From the NCBI RefSeq assembly GCF_022700675.1, contig NZ_CP062182.1, forward strand, positions 1,302,001 through 1,366,000: a stretch of 64,000 nt of DNA. Reading direction: 5' to 3'. This DNA is from Acinetobacter sp. ASP199. GTDB taxonomy: Bacteria > Pseudomonadota > Gammaproteobacteria > Pseudomonadales > Moraxellaceae. The position numbers and the translations under genes were made by a program. Below, one piece after another: positions 55,673-64,000 of this stretch. Below the pieces are notes generated by a model. The model saw only the letters and a program-made list of their open reading frames with translations. It ran no database searches and was not told the origin of the DNA. Numbering within the stretch: the stretch's first letter is position 1; each line of letters starts with the position of its first letter.

Positions 55673-57949
55673 ATGCTCAGTCGTCAATTAGAAGTATCAC
55701 TACGTTTGGCTGTTAGCATGGCTCGTCAGAAGAGACATGAGTTCCTGACAGTAGAACATTTATTATTGGCTTTACTCGACAATGATTCTGCCGTAAATGC
55801 CCTTAAAGCATGCGGTGCAGACATTATTGTGCTGCGTAAAGAACTTGAAGAATACGTAGAACAACACACCCCAAAACTCGGCGAAAATAACGATCAGGCA
55901 CCTCATCCAACTGAAAGTTTTGACCGGATCCTGCAGCGTGCCATTTTCCATGTACAGTCGAGTGGTGGAGACCGTACGGTAGAAGGTGCGGACATTCTAG
56001 TTGCGATGTACTCAGAGCGTGACTCGTTTGCAGTTTATCTGCTCAAACGTCATCAGATTAACCGTTTAACCTTGACTCAATATTTGTCGCATGGCACCCG
56101 CAAGGAAGAAGTGCAGAACGAAGAAGAGATTGAAGAGCTGGATGGCGAAACCGGATCATCGAGTGCCTCAGGTCCATTAGATCTATACACCACTAACCTG
56201 AATCTCGAGGCACAAAAAGGTAAAACTGATCCATTGATTGGCCGTGAAAAAGAAATTGAGCGTGCTGCACAAATTCTTTGTCGCCGTCGTAAAAATAATC
56301 CGTTGCTGGTCGGTGATCCAGGTGTGGGTAAAACATCGATTGCCGAAGGTCTGGCTTGGCTGATTGTGAATGGTAAAGCACCAAAACCACTGGAAAATGC
56401 TGAAATCTACAGTCTGGATATCGGTGCACTGGTGGCAGGAACCAAATATCGTGGTGACTTTGAAAAACGTCTGAAACAACTTCTCAATGCCTTGAAGAAA
56501 AAACCGGATGCAGTGCTGTTCATTGATGAAATTCATATGATCATCGGTGCAGGTTCCAGCATGGGAAGTACCATGGATGCTTCGAACCTGATTAAGCCAG
56601 CACTGGCGAATGGTTCATTGCGTTGCATAGGTTCGACCACCTTCCAGGAATACCGTCAGGTTTTTGAAAAAGATCATGCTTTATCGCGTCGCTTCCAGAA
56701 AATTGATGTGAATGAGCCTTCAATTCCTGAAACTATTGATATTCTGCGTGGTCTGAAATCTAAATTTGAAGATTTCCACCATGTTCAATATGAAGATCAA
56801 GCTTTGGTATCAGCAGTAGAGCTGTCAGCGAAGTTTATTAATGACCGTTTCTTGCCAGATAAAGCCATTGATGTAATCGATGAAGCAGGTGCGCAACGCC
56901 GTTTGAAAGCTGAGCAAGATGACAGCTTGATTACGGTAGAAAATATCGAAGATATCGTCTCGAAAATTGCCCGTATTCCACCAAAAACAGTTTCTAAAGA
57001 TGACAAGACTGTATTAGAAAATCTTGAGCGTGATTTGAAACGTGTGGTCTTCGGTCAGGATGAAGCTATTGAAGCACTCGGTTCTGCAATCAAGCTGTCT
57101 CGGGCAGGTCTGAAATCTCCAGATAAGCCAGTCGGTAGTTTTGTTTTTGCAGGTCCAACCGGTGTCGGCAAAACTGAAGTGACCAAGCAATTAGCGAAAC
57201 TGATGGGAGTAGAGCTGGTTCGTTTCGATATGTCTGAATATATGGAACGTCATGCGGTGTCTCGTCTCATCGGTGCACCTCCAGGTTATGTCGGTTTTGA
57301 TCAGGGTGGTTTGCTGACTGATGCGATTCATAAAAATCCGCATTGTGTATTACTCATGGATGAAATCGAAAAAGCGCATCCGGATGTATTTAACCTGTTG
57401 CTGCAAATTATGGATCATGGCTCATTGACCGATAACAACGGTCGTAAGTCAGATTTCCGTAATGTGGTGCTTGTACTGACCACCAATATTGGCGCCGAAA
57501 GTATTTCCCGTGTCAGTATTGGTTTCATGGAACAAGACAACAGCAATGATAATCAGGAAGCGATGAAAAAAGCATTCTCACCTGAATTCCGTAACCGTCT
57601 CGACGGCGTGATCCAGTTCAAGGCCTTACCAAGTACGATCATTGAAAATGTGGTCGACAAGTTCTTAACTGAACTGCAAGCACAACTAGATGAGAAGAAA
57701 GTTATTCTGGAAGTTGATCAGAGTGCACGAGAATGGATGGCTGAAAACGGTTATGACCGTTTAATGGGTGCTCGTCCAATGCAACGTCTGATTCAGGAAC
57801 ACCTGAAAAAACCACTAGCGGAAATGATTCTGTTTGGTGAACTGGCAGACAATGGTGGTAATGTTGCTGTATCTGTGAAGAAGGAAAATGGTAAAGCTGT
57901 GGGCTTGAAACTTGAAGTGTTTGAAGATCAGACTGCTGAACCCGCCTAA
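55673..57949 (+). CDS. clpA: ATP-dependent Clp protease ATP-binding subunit ClpA
   Basis: Hexameric AAA+ unfoldase feeding ClpP. The N-domain (residues about 1-145) binds ClpS. D1 has Walker A GDPGVGKTSIAEG and Walker B VLFIDEIHMIIG; D2 has GPTGVGKTEVTKQL and LLMDEIEKAHPDVF. Length 758 equals E. coli ClpA. The IGF/IGL-type ClpP loop is seen around ESISRVSIGFMEQ. It is transcribed with clpS and ends at a strong terminator. Confidence 0.97.
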   Translation: MLSRQLEVSLRLAVSMARQKRHEFLTVEHLLLALLDNDSAVNALKACGADIIVLRKELEEYVEQHTPKLGENNDQAPHPTESFDRILQRAIFHVQSSGGDRTVEGADILVAMYSERDSFAVYLLKRHQINRLTLTQYLSHGTRKEEVQNEEEIEELDGETGSSSASGPLDLYTTNLNLEAQKGKTDPLIGREKEIERAAQILCRRRKNNPLLVGDPGVGKTSIAEGLAWLIVNGKAPKPLENAEIYSLDIGALVAGTKYRGDFEKRLKQLLNALKKKPDAVLFIDEIHMIIGAGSSMGSTMDASNLIKPALANGSLRCIGSTTFQEYRQVFEKDHALSRRFQKIDVNEPSIPETIDILRGLKSKFEDFHHVQYEDQALVSAVELSAKFINDRFLPDKAIDVIDEAGAQRRLKAEQDDSLITVENIEDIVSKIARIPPKTVSKDDKTVLENLERDLKRVVFGQDEAIEALGSAIKLSRAGLKSPDKPVGSFVFAGPTGVGKTEVTKQLAKLMGVELVRFDMSEYMERHAVSRLIGAPPGYVGFDQGGLLTDAIHKNPHCVLLMDEIEKAHPDVFNLLLQIMDHGSLTDNNGRKSDFRNVVLVLTTNIGAESISRVSIGFMEQDNSNDNQEAMKKAFSPEFRNRLDGVIQFKALPSTIIENVVDKFLTELQAQLDEKKVILEVDQSAREWMAENGYDRLMGARPMQRLIQEHLKKPLAEMILFGELADNGGNVAVSVKKENGKAVGLKLEVFEDQTAEPA

Positions 57950-57963
57950 ATTCCACTCAGCGT

Positions 57964-57996
57964 AAAATAACCCGTGCTTGCACGGGTTATTTTATT
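57964..57996 (+). terminator. Rho-independent terminator of clpA
   Basis: AAAATAACCCGTG / CACGGGTTATTTT, 13-bp perfect stem with CTTG loop and T-run. Confidence 0.94.
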
Positions 57997-58051
57997 TCTT
58001 TATTGCTATGATCTGATGAAGATTTATCGCCTGGTTAAGATTTAACAAGAT

Positions 58052-58405
58052 ATGGAATTTCAGTTCACTAAACTTATTACTACTTTCTGTCTGTTTCTGG
58101 TCACGGCGGTGATGGAAATTCTGGGCTGTTATTTTCCCTATCTGATTTTGAATCAGGGTAAAAGTCACTGGTTCTGGGTGCCGACGGTATTGGCACTCGC
58201 AGCTTTTGTCTGGTTACTTACTTTGCATCCTGCTGCTTCAGGCCGAATTTATGCAGCCTATGGTGGTATCTATATTTTTAGTGCACTGATGTGGTTACGT
58301 TTTGTGGATCAGATCAGCCTGTCTCGATGGGATCTGCTTGGTGGTGCAGTGGTTATTTTGGGGGCACTGATTATTATCATGCAACCCCAAGGTTTAATCC
58401 GTTAA
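58052..58405 (+). CDS. YnfA/UPF0060 small membrane protein
   Basis: A 117-residue inner-membrane protein with four transmembrane helices in the drug/metabolite transporter (SMR-like) fold. Family motifs include TAVMEILGCYFPYLIL, HPAASGRIYAAYGGIYI and RWDLLGGAVVILGALIIIMQP. YnfA homologues have been linked with efflux of cationic compounds, but the physiological substrate is open. It is followed by the IS element. Confidence 0.9.
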   Translation: MEFQFTKLITTFCLFLVTAVMEILGCYFPYLILNQGKSHWFWVPTVLALAAFVWLLTLHPAASGRIYAAYGGIYIFSALMWLRFVDQISLSRWDLLGGAVVILGALIIIMQPQGLIR

Positions 58406-58545
58406 TAAGTATATTATCTTAATGTATTGTATTTATTAAGTCAGATTAATCCGATTTAATAAAATAGAAGCATGTAAATAGGATGTTTGAGATTTTGGCT
58501 AGATATATTATTTAATAAGTCTAATAAATTTTAATACTGTTATAT

Positions 58546-58561
58546 GGCTTTGTTGCACAAA
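58546..58561 (+). repeat. Left terminal inverted repeat of the IS element
   Basis: GGCTTTGTTGCACAAA, exact complement of the right end. Confidence 0.93.
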
Positions 58562-58597
58562 GATTTGAAATGCAAAGCGCCCCTAATTGAGCCAAAT

Positions 58598-59530
58598 TTA
58601 AGGCGTAACTTGGGTAAGTGGTCGACCTAATTCCGTAAATCTGTTGAGGACTGCTACACGTGCATGAATTTCATTCACCTGACTAGGAAAGCTTCTTGCC
58701 ATTAATTTATCGCCTAATAATTTGATGCAATGCATCTTGGTTTCCACCAAACTGCGGCGATGATAGCCTGACCATTTTTTCCATAATGTCCTGCCTAAAC
58801 GTTTAACTGTTCGAAGTAATTCATTTCGCTCTAGCGAGCTGATCTTTGTATCTTTCCATGGTTTCGCATTTTTTCTAGGTGGAATCACCGCATGTGCTTG
58901 CCGATCTGCAATGACCTGACGGCATTGCTTGGTGTCATAAGCTCCATCGGTATAAACAGAGTCAATCTGCTCATCTTGTGGAATCTGATTAAGTAAATCA
59001 CCAAGCACCTGTGAATCACCGACATTATTGGTTGTGAGCTGAATAGCGCGTATTTGTAGGGTTTTGGCATCTATACCAATATGTAGTTTACGCCATTGGC
59101 GACGATATTCAGCTCCATGTTTCTTGCGTTTCCATTCGCCCTCACCTAGAAACTTCATGCCTGTAGAGTCTACGAGTAGATGCAGCCCATCGCTACTTTT
59201 TTGGTAGCTGATTGCAATATCAATATGCTTTTGTCTTCTACAAAGCGTACTGTAATCTGGTGCGGTCCAATTTAATCCGCAAAGTTCAATCAGACTTTGC
59301 ACAAAGCCAGTGACCATACGTAAAGATAGACGGAATAAGGATTTAATCATTAAGCAGCATTGGATAGCTGCGTCGGAGTAGGTTTGATTTCGCCCTTGTT
59401 TGCCTTTTGATGGAGCATACCATTGCGTAGCAGGATCAAACCAAATGACAATATTTCCGCGACTCATGAGTGCTCGGTTATATGCGGGCCAATTGGTTGT
59501 GCGGTAGATTTTGTGTGTAGGCTTCTTCAT
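58598..59530 (-). CDS. IS5-family (IS903 group) transposase
   Basis: A 310-residue DDE transposase. The catalytic triad is Asp in LLVDSTGMKF, Asp in VYTDGAYDTK and Glu in YHRRSLVETKMHCIK; the last fits the Y-x2-R-x3-E-x6-K signature exactly. The N-terminal DUF4096-like/helix region (YSDAAIQCCLMIKSLFRLSLRM) binds the ends. The reading frame is uninterrupted, so the element may be active. It points away from the coiled-coil gene to the right. Confidence 0.95.
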   Translation of the reverse strand: MKKPTHKIYRTTNWPAYNRALMSRGNIVIWFDPATQWYAPSKGKQGRNQTYSDAAIQCCLMIKSLFRLSLRMVTGFVQSLIELCGLNWTAPDYSTLCRRQKHIDIAISYQKSSDGLHLLVDSTGMKFLGEGEWKRKKHGAEYRRQWRKLHIGIDAKTLQIRAIQLTTNNVGDSQVLGDLLNQIPQDEQIDSVYTDGAYDTKQCRQVIADRQAHAVIPPRKNAKPWKDTKISSLERNELLRTVKRLGRTLWKKWSGYHRRSLVETKMHCIKLLGDKLMARSFPSQVNEIHARVAVLNRFTELGRPLTQVTP

Positions 59531-59568
59531 TTGAAAATTATATCGCTGAAAAAGCCTTTACAGATAGG

Positions 59569-59584
59569 TTTGTGCAACAAAGCC
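59569..59584 (-). repeat. Right terminal inverted repeat of the IS element
   Basis: TTTGTGCAACAAAGCC on the plus strand, matching the left end over all 16 bases; the outer base abuts the target duplication. Confidence 0.93.
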
Positions 59585-59662
59585 CTGTTATATCTTTAAT
59601 AAATATTTGTTTTTTGGTTTGTAATGAAATGTAATTATTGTAATTATATTGAGCCAATAGTC

Positions 59663-61309
59663 ATGAAAAACATATACTTAATCAGAGCTATCTATACTTT
59701 TTTCCTTTTGCTTATCGTTTGTCTATTGGTAGCGATTAACAATTTTTTCTTTTACAAGAATGAAGAAAAAACCACTATACGTGAAATGCGTTATGAAGCG
59801 TCACAATTGCAGGCACTGATTCAAAATTGTGAATCTAGGGCTGAAAATTGTACTCAAATGATTAAAACATTTATTGATCATTCCAGCATTAAAGGCAAAA
59901 TCACCCTCAGTGTGAACGCAGAACCATTTTATGCACAAAACCTGGAAAGCTATAAGGATAACCGGATTGCCGTTACCTATCAGCAGTCAATTCAGGCAAA
60001 GGACCATCTCTATATGGTGAGCTATGAAAAACTGGTGACCCCACCTCTGTTGAAAAGTATGATGCGTAGTTTGACTTTCTCTGTGATGGACTGGAAATAT
60101 GCTGCACAAAATGGAATAGATAAAAGTTATTGGAAAAATCTCACCAATTATTGGCAATTCGTTGCAATTCCTCGTTCTAGCCCGGCGTTATGTTATTTCT
60201 TTCTGATTATTGTATTACTGCTCTTGGCTAAAGGTTATTTTAAAACATTGCTGCGAAAATGGGAGAGTTCAGAACAGGTAATCGTGACTAAGAATGACGT
60301 GATTGAACAGCTCTATAACGAAAAATTAAAATTAAAATCACAAAATAATGCTTTAAACAAACAGCTGGATCAGGCTGAATCAGCGGTAAATGAGCTGGGA
60401 AAGCAGCATTTAGCAATGACTCAGGAAAAACAGCAGTTAGATTCGGCACTAGTTGAGCTAAATGCAAAAATTAAGTTGGAAAAAGAGCAACTGAATGCAC
60501 ATATTCAGGAAATAAAAGCGGAGAAATTAAAAGCATTGCATGATGCTGAGAGCAAATATGCCAATGATGTAGATCATATTCTTCAGGAAAAAACGCTTGA
60601 AATTAATCAATATTATGCGAATGAAATCAGTTTAATTAAAACAGATAGTCAAGATAAAATAGATAATTACGAACATAATTTACAAGCTCTTGCAGAGGTA
60701 AGACAGGAGTTGGCATTACGCAACACTAAACTGTTAGAGGATCTGGATGCTTCTACAATACTGATGGATGAAGTTGAAAGAAAATTGCAATCGACAGAAA
60801 CCGAAAATAAGCAACTACAGGAAAAACTAAAGATAGTACAGGGTGAGTTGGTTCAGGAAAAGCAGACACAAAATACATTTATGACGAAGGATTTGAAAAA
60901 ATGGATTGCGCGTTATTTACTGGCAAATCCAAATTTTAATGTTAAGTCAAATCATTCCGCGCCTAAACATAATGGAAATGATCATCATGGCAATGACTAT
61001 GTTGAGAAAATTTTTAACTTGGTCAGAAAAAATGAAGAAATTTCCAAATTTGTGAAAGCTGTTAAATCTGTAAACAATAATGCATTCCAGCAAAGAACAA
61101 TTGTGGTTTCCAAACTAAAGCAAAAAGGCTTAAATGATCTGAATTATGGTTATATTGCAGAAGTAGTGGGCGAAGATGATCGTGGTAGCTGTGCTGGACT
61201 TTTTTTGACAGCACAAACCGATTGGGAAGCTATTGTGCAGGCTAAACTTTTATTGATACACATTAAACAGTTAGAAAAACATACTATTATTGATAAGATA
61301 TCAAATTAA
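59663..61309 (+). CDS. Hypothetical membrane-anchored coiled-coil protein
   Basis: A 548-residue protein. The first transmembrane helix is at about residues 6-28 (AIYTFFLLLIVCLLVAI), a periplasmic domain of about 140 residues with two Cys (QNCESRAENCTQM) follows, and a second helix is at about 174-194 (ALCYFFLIIVLLLLAKGYF). A long cytoplasmic coiled coil spans about 205-405, then a C-terminal domain (about 410-548) with NPNFNVKSNHS and KLKQKGLNDLNYGYIAEVVG. The start at 59663 is preferred over 59624. Topology resembles a sensor or scaffold but no kinase, GGDEF or HAMP domain is seen. The IS element lies only 78 bases upstream. I do not recognise the family. Confidence 0.8.
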   Translation: MKNIYLIRAIYTFFLLLIVCLLVAINNFFFYKNEEKTTIREMRYEASQLQALIQNCESRAENCTQMIKTFIDHSSIKGKITLSVNAEPFYAQNLESYKDNRIAVTYQQSIQAKDHLYMVSYEKLVTPPLLKSMMRSLTFSVMDWKYAAQNGIDKSYWKNLTNYWQFVAIPRSSPALCYFFLIIVLLLLAKGYFKTLLRKWESSEQVIVTKNDVIEQLYNEKLKLKSQNNALNKQLDQAESAVNELGKQHLAMTQEKQQLDSALVELNAKIKLEKEQLNAHIQEIKAEKLKALHDAESKYANDVDHILQEKTLEINQYYANEISLIKTDSQDKIDNYEHNLQALAEVRQELALRNTKLLEDLDASTILMDEVERKLQSTETENKQLQEKLKIVQGELVQEKQTQNTFMTKDLKKWIARYLLANPNFNVKSNHSAPKHNGNDHHGNDYVEKIFNLVRKNEEISKFVKAVKSVNNNAFQQRTIVVSKLKQKGLNDLNYGYIAEVVGEDDRGSCAGLFLTAQTDWEAIVQAKLLLIHIKQLEKHTIIDKISN

Positions 61310-61342
61310 ATAAAAAGCCCTAAATTTTAGGGCTTTTTATTT
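61310..61342. terminator. Bidirectional terminator
   Basis: AAAAAGCCCTAA pairs with TTAGGGCTTTTT across a short loop, between the coiled-coil gene and the convergent secreted-protein gene. Confidence 0.92.
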
Positions 61343-61343
61343 A

Positions 61344-61814
61344 TTAGAATCTACATTCACTATTCTTAATTTTAAAGTCATAGTTCTTGCTTTCAGATGA
61401 CAGTTTTAGGTCAACCTGATATGGATTAACACGCTGAAATTCATTTTCAAATAATAAGCTGCAACTTTTCAGGATATTTTTTCTCAGCATTTTTTTGACT
61501 TCCTTATCTCCCACATCTTGAGCAAACTGGGTAAAATCAGGAGTGGTGATAATACCTTCAATTTTTACTTCATTCGCACTCATTTGATATTTTTCCATCA
61601 GCAGGTTTTGATCGATCTGGAAAGGCAGGGTGCGTGAATCTTCATCACTGATGACATCTAAAATTTCATTCAGGGCTTTACGGTCTTTAATCGCGTAAGA
61701 TGAATCCAGAATTTGCTTTTTAACAAAATATTGATCAAGTTCAGTAGCTTTGGCATGTGCTGTATTGAATAATAGAAAAGTACTTAAACATAAAAATATT
61801 GTTTTATATGGCAT
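61344..61814 (-). CDS. Hypothetical secreted (periplasmic) protein
   Basis: A 156-residue protein with a signal peptide (MPYKTIFLCLSTFLLFN, cleavage likely after AHA). The mature part is charged and helical (LDQYFVKKQILDSSYAIKDR) and contains two Cys near the C-terminus (KSCSLLFEN and NSECRF) that could form a disulfide. The ATG at 61814 has an AAGTGA site about 8 bases away; two further in-frame starts lie just upstream. No family recognised. It is convergent with the coiled-coil gene. Confidence 0.7.
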   Translation of the reverse strand: MPYKTIFLCLSTFLLFNTAHAKATELDQYFVKKQILDSSYAIKDRKALNEILDVISDEDSRTLPFQIDQNLLMEKYQMSANEVKIEGIITTPDFTQFAQDVGDKEVKKMLRKNILKSCSLLFENEFQRVNPYQVDLKLSSESKNYDFKIKNSECRF

Positions 61815-61868
61815 GATCATAATCACTTAAAATGTTTATGATTTAAATTAACCAATTTATAAGCATAA

Positions 61869-61894
61869 AAAAAGCACCCGAAGGTGCTTTTTAA
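61869..61894 (-). terminator. Rho-independent terminator of argF
   Basis: AAAAAGCACC / GGTGCTTTTT with CGAA loop; T-run on the minus strand is provided by the A-run at 61863-61872. Confidence 0.9.
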
Positions 61895-61914
61895 AAAAAC
61901 TTAAGTCTAAAAAC

Positions 61915-62835
61915 TTAGTCTTTTTTCAGATTTTCATTGATCAGGAATTCAACCAATGCTTTCTGAGCATGTAAGCGGTTTTCAGCTTCATCCCAAACCA
62001 CAGCATTTTTGTGATCCAACATATTTTCTGAAATTTCTTCACCACGGTGCGCAGGCAAGCAATGCATGAACAAGCAGTCCGGGTGAGCCAGATCCATCAA
62101 ACGTTCATTGACTTGATAATCAGCAAATGCTTTCTCACGGATTTTCTGTTCTTCTTCCTGTCCCATACTTGCCCAAACGTCTGTCACGATCAGGTCGGCA
62201 TTGACTGCTGCATCTTCAGCTGAGTCTACCAGCTCTACACAGTGCGCAAATTCAGATAAGAATTTTTCTTGTGGTTCATAACCTTTAGGCGCGGCAATTT
62301 TTAGCTTAAAGCCCCACATGTGCGCAGCTTCAATATATGAATTACACATGTTGTTGCCATCACCGATCCACGCCACAGTTTTACCTTCGATAGGACCACG
62401 ATGTTCCAGGTAAGTTTGCATGTCAGCAAGCAGCTGGCAAGGGTGGTGGTCATCAGTCAGGGCATTAATTACCGGCACTTTAGAATAAGAAGCAAAACGT
62501 TCAACAATATCATGACCAAAAGTACGAATCATCACGACATCAAGCATGCTTGAAATTACACGTGCAGAATCTTCGATTGGTTCGCCACGGCCCAATTGAG
62601 TGTCACGTGAAGAAAGGAAAATTGCGCTGCCGCCGAATTGGGTCATGCCAGCTTCAAACGAAACACGCGTACGGGTACTGGATTTCTCAAAAATCATCCC
62701 CATGACTTTACCAACAAACGGTTGGAAAACTTCATTGTTATGCTGTTTGCGCTTGAGCTCAATGGCGCGTTGCAGAATCTGGTTAAGTTCTAAAGTCGAT
62801 AAATCGCGTAAAGTCAGAAAGTGACGGAGAGCCAT
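61915..62835 (-). CDS. argF: Ornithine carbamoyltransferase
   Basis: Transfers the carbamoyl group to ornithine, giving citrulline, in arginine synthesis. Motifs: carbamoyl-phosphate site [26 protein letters not shown], and ornithine site [13 protein letters not shown] near residue 265. Length 306 matches anabolic ArgF. A GGAGTAACGAATG start context is good. It ends at a strong terminator and is divergently separated from no arg gene; argC is 8 kb to the left. Confidence 0.95.
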   Translation of the reverse strand: MALRHFLTLRDLSTLELNQILQRAIELKRKQHNNEVFQPFVGKVMGMIFEKSSTRTRVSFEAGMTQFGGSAIFLSSRDTQLGRGEPIEDSARVISSMLDVVMIRTFGHDIVERFASYSKVPVINALTDDHHPCQLLADMQTYLEHRGPIEGKTVAWIGDGNNMCNSYIEAAHMWGFKLKIAAPKGYEPQEKFLSEFAHCVELVDSAEDAAVNADLIVTDVWASMGQEEEQKIREKAFADYQVNERLMDLAHPDCLFMHCLPAHRGEEISENMLDHKNAVVWDEAENRLHAQKALVEFLINENLKKD

Positions 62836-62945
62836 TCGTTACTCCACAATAATTGCTGAAAAAAGAGGTCAACAATTAGTTGTTGGTTAGTTAAAAAAAT
62901 ACGGAATCGGCTAATATACTATATGAATAGGAAATTGCAAAAAAA

Positions 62946-63599
62946 CTAGACTTTTTGATGACCGTCCAGGAAACGATCAACACAATAATTTACATATTTG
63001 ACAGTTTCCTGATCAGTTTCATCGCTTGGCAAGCCCATTAAAATGCGCCACTCCATATTTCTTAAAATACCAAAATACAATTGCGCAGAAAATAACGGAT
63101 TTGGGCAGCTGAGCAGGCCTTTGTCATGTGCCTGTGACAGTACTTCAGCAATAGAGTGCTGGATATGTTTTGGACCCTGTTCATGAATATGCCGGGCAAT
63201 ATCCAGATTACGTCCGCTTTGCTCCACAATTAGTCGCATAAATGCAGCATTTTCCGGCTGCTTAATATGCCAGTAAAAGTTTAGTAAAGTCTTGATCAGA
63301 TAGCTTCTAAAGTCTTCGGAACTGTCTAAAGAAAAAGGCAGACAGATATCTTTAAAGAACTGGGTACGGCGGTAATCACAGATCGCCTTAAACAGGCCTT
63401 CTTTATTGCCAAAGTATTTATAAATTGAAGCTTTGGAGCCACCAGCATGATGGACAATGTCATCAAGAGATACAGCATCATAACCATGTTCCAGGAACAG
63501 CTCTGTCGCACTGATCAAAAGGGCGAGACAACGCTCATGACCACGTTTGGTGGGTGGTACATCTTTGGCTAAGGGTTCCAGTTGAACAAGATCCTGCAT
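62946..63599 (-). CDS. TetR/AcrR-family transcriptional regulator
   Basis: A 217-residue regulator. The N-terminal helix-turn-helix (about residues 22-68) is seen as ATELFLEHGYDAVSLDDIVHHAGGSKASIYKYFGNKEGLF, given here in its usual order; the remaining 150 residues form a ligand/dimer domain of the TetR-C type (FRSYLIKTLLNFYWH, AAFMRLIVEQSG). The effector is unknown. It is divergent from the probable prpB, 232 bases away, and could control it, but it may instead serve unrelated genes. Confidence 0.88.
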   Translation of the reverse strand: MQDLVQLEPLAKDVPPTKRGHERCLALLISATELFLEHGYDAVSLDDIVHHAGGSKASIYKYFGNKEGLFKAICDYRRTQFFKDICLPFSLDSSEDFRSYLIKTLLNFYWHIKQPENAAFMRLIVEQSGRNLDIARHIHEQGPKHIQHSIAEVLSQAHDKGLLSCPNPLFSAQLYFGILRNMEWRILMGLPSDETDQETVKYVNYCVDRFLDGHQKV

Positions 63600-63831
63600 A
63601 TTGACGACTAAATCAGCACTTTTTGATTATTTCAGTTGTCATCATAACAAAGTTGTGCACACATTTCATGGAGACTGTTGTATCTATTGTTTTGACTAGG
63701 ATTTATGCTAAATCTATCTGGATTATTTGACTAAAGTTTTAGAGTTTTTATTCTATCAGGCCATGGATTGAGCGTTTTGAATAGGTATACTCGAACTTCA
63801 ATAATTATAGCCAACACTGTGGAAAGGGAAG

Positions 63832-64000
63832 ATGACACAACAAATGTCTGCAGGTTTAAAGTTTAGAGAAGCATTAGAAACTGAGAAACCACTACAAATC
63901 ATTGGAACCGTAAATGCCTATGCAGCCATGATGGCGAAACAGGTCGGATATAAAGCCCTTTATGTCTCTGGTGCCGGTGTGGCCAATTATTCTTATGGAT
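63832..64000 (+). CDS. prpB: Probable methylisocitrate lyase PrpB (partial, 5' part)
   Basis: The visible 56 residues begin MTQQMSAGLKFREALETEKP and continue LQIIGTVNAYAAMMAKQVGYKALYVSGAGVANYS (in segments), the start of a PEP mutase/isocitrate lyase superfamily enzyme. The pattern PLQIxGxxNAxxA and YxSGxGVA is that of PrpB, which splits 2-methylisocitrate into pyruvate and succinate in the propionate cycle. The rest lies beyond the window, so the catalytic KKCGH motif cannot be checked. An AAAGGG ribosome site precedes the ATG. Confidence 0.75.
   Translation, partial: MTQQMSAGLKFREALETEKPLQIIGTVNAYAAMMAKQVGYKALYVSGAGVANYSYG

Larger units (their letters stand above)
58546..59584 (-). mobile_element. 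IS17-like insertion sequence (IS5 family, IS903 group)
   Basis: A complete element of 1039 bp bounded by perfect 16-bp terminal inverted repeats (GGCTTTGTTGCACAAA) and by a 9-bp direct repeat of the target (CTGTTATAT at 58537-58545 and 59585-59593). The GGCTTTGTTG end, the 9-bp duplication and the 310-residue DDE transposase place it in the IS903 group; the size is as in Acinetobacter IS17. The intact target duplication and open transposase suggest a recent insertion. Confidence 0.94.

Noticed and set aside
1..64000. tRNA, rRNA, tmRNA or CRISPR array
   Set aside because: No cloverleaf-like GGTTCGAATCC signature with acceptor stem, no rRNA segment and no regularly spaced direct repeats were seen by eye; a scan with dedicated tools was not possible.

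Overview
The window looks like a chromosomal segment of an Acinetobacter-type gammaproteobacterium (Moraxellaceae). The support is the gene content taken together: a PutA without its own DNA-binding domain beside an Lrp-type regulator, the order iscR-iscS-iscU-iscA-hscB-hscA-fdx, a long class III cyclase of the CavA type, ClpS/ClpA, an IS17-like IS5/IS903-group element, and moderately AT-rich DNA with many short U-tailed hairpins. Species cannot be fixed from the sequence alone. No rRNA, tRNA, CRISPR array or prophage was seen. The left edge cuts a small zinc-ribbon gene and the right edge cuts a probable prpB.

Layout. 0-9 kb holds housekeeping genes: an NfsB-like nitroreductase, an HpaI-type aldolase, lpxH, a cyclophilin, glnS behind a strikingly structured leader, a bestrophin-like channel, an LRAT-domain protein and trmA. 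9-17 kb is an amino-acid catabolism block: putA and the divergent Lrp-type regulator, a putP proline symporter broken by one in-frame amber codon, and aspA. 17-23.5 kb carries mfd, a HIT protein and a membrane-bound nucleotidyl cyclase. 23.5-25.3 kb is an unrecognised AT-rich 576-residue gene. 25.5-31 kb is the complete Isc iron-sulfur assembly operon, with an IscR type-1 operator lying over its promoter.

31-46 kb contains a possible SCP2-like protein, a phasin, HU, PpiD, several DUF proteins, a PfkB kinase/Rieske/OB-fold membrane-protein operon, a GNAT enzyme, a PreP-like M16 peptidase, outer-membrane phospholipase A and a KtrAB-type potassium uptake pair. 46-58 kb has ilvA, rpiA, a YgjP-like metallopeptidase, a sulfonate-binding lipoprotein followed by a four-rhodanese protein, argC, clpS-clpA and ynfA. 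At 58.5 kb a complete IS17-like element with a 9-bp target duplication sits directly upstream of an unrecognised membrane-anchored coiled-coil gene. argF, a TetR regulator and the start of prpB close the window.

Most genes are ordinary core functions. Items most deserving a second look are the putP amber codon, the glnS leader RNA, the two large orphan proteins (23.5 and 59.7 kb), the IS insertion, the four-rhodanese protein with alternating active and inactive sites, and the compound repeat in the ktrA-ilvA gap. I found no convincing new multi-gene defence or mobile system.
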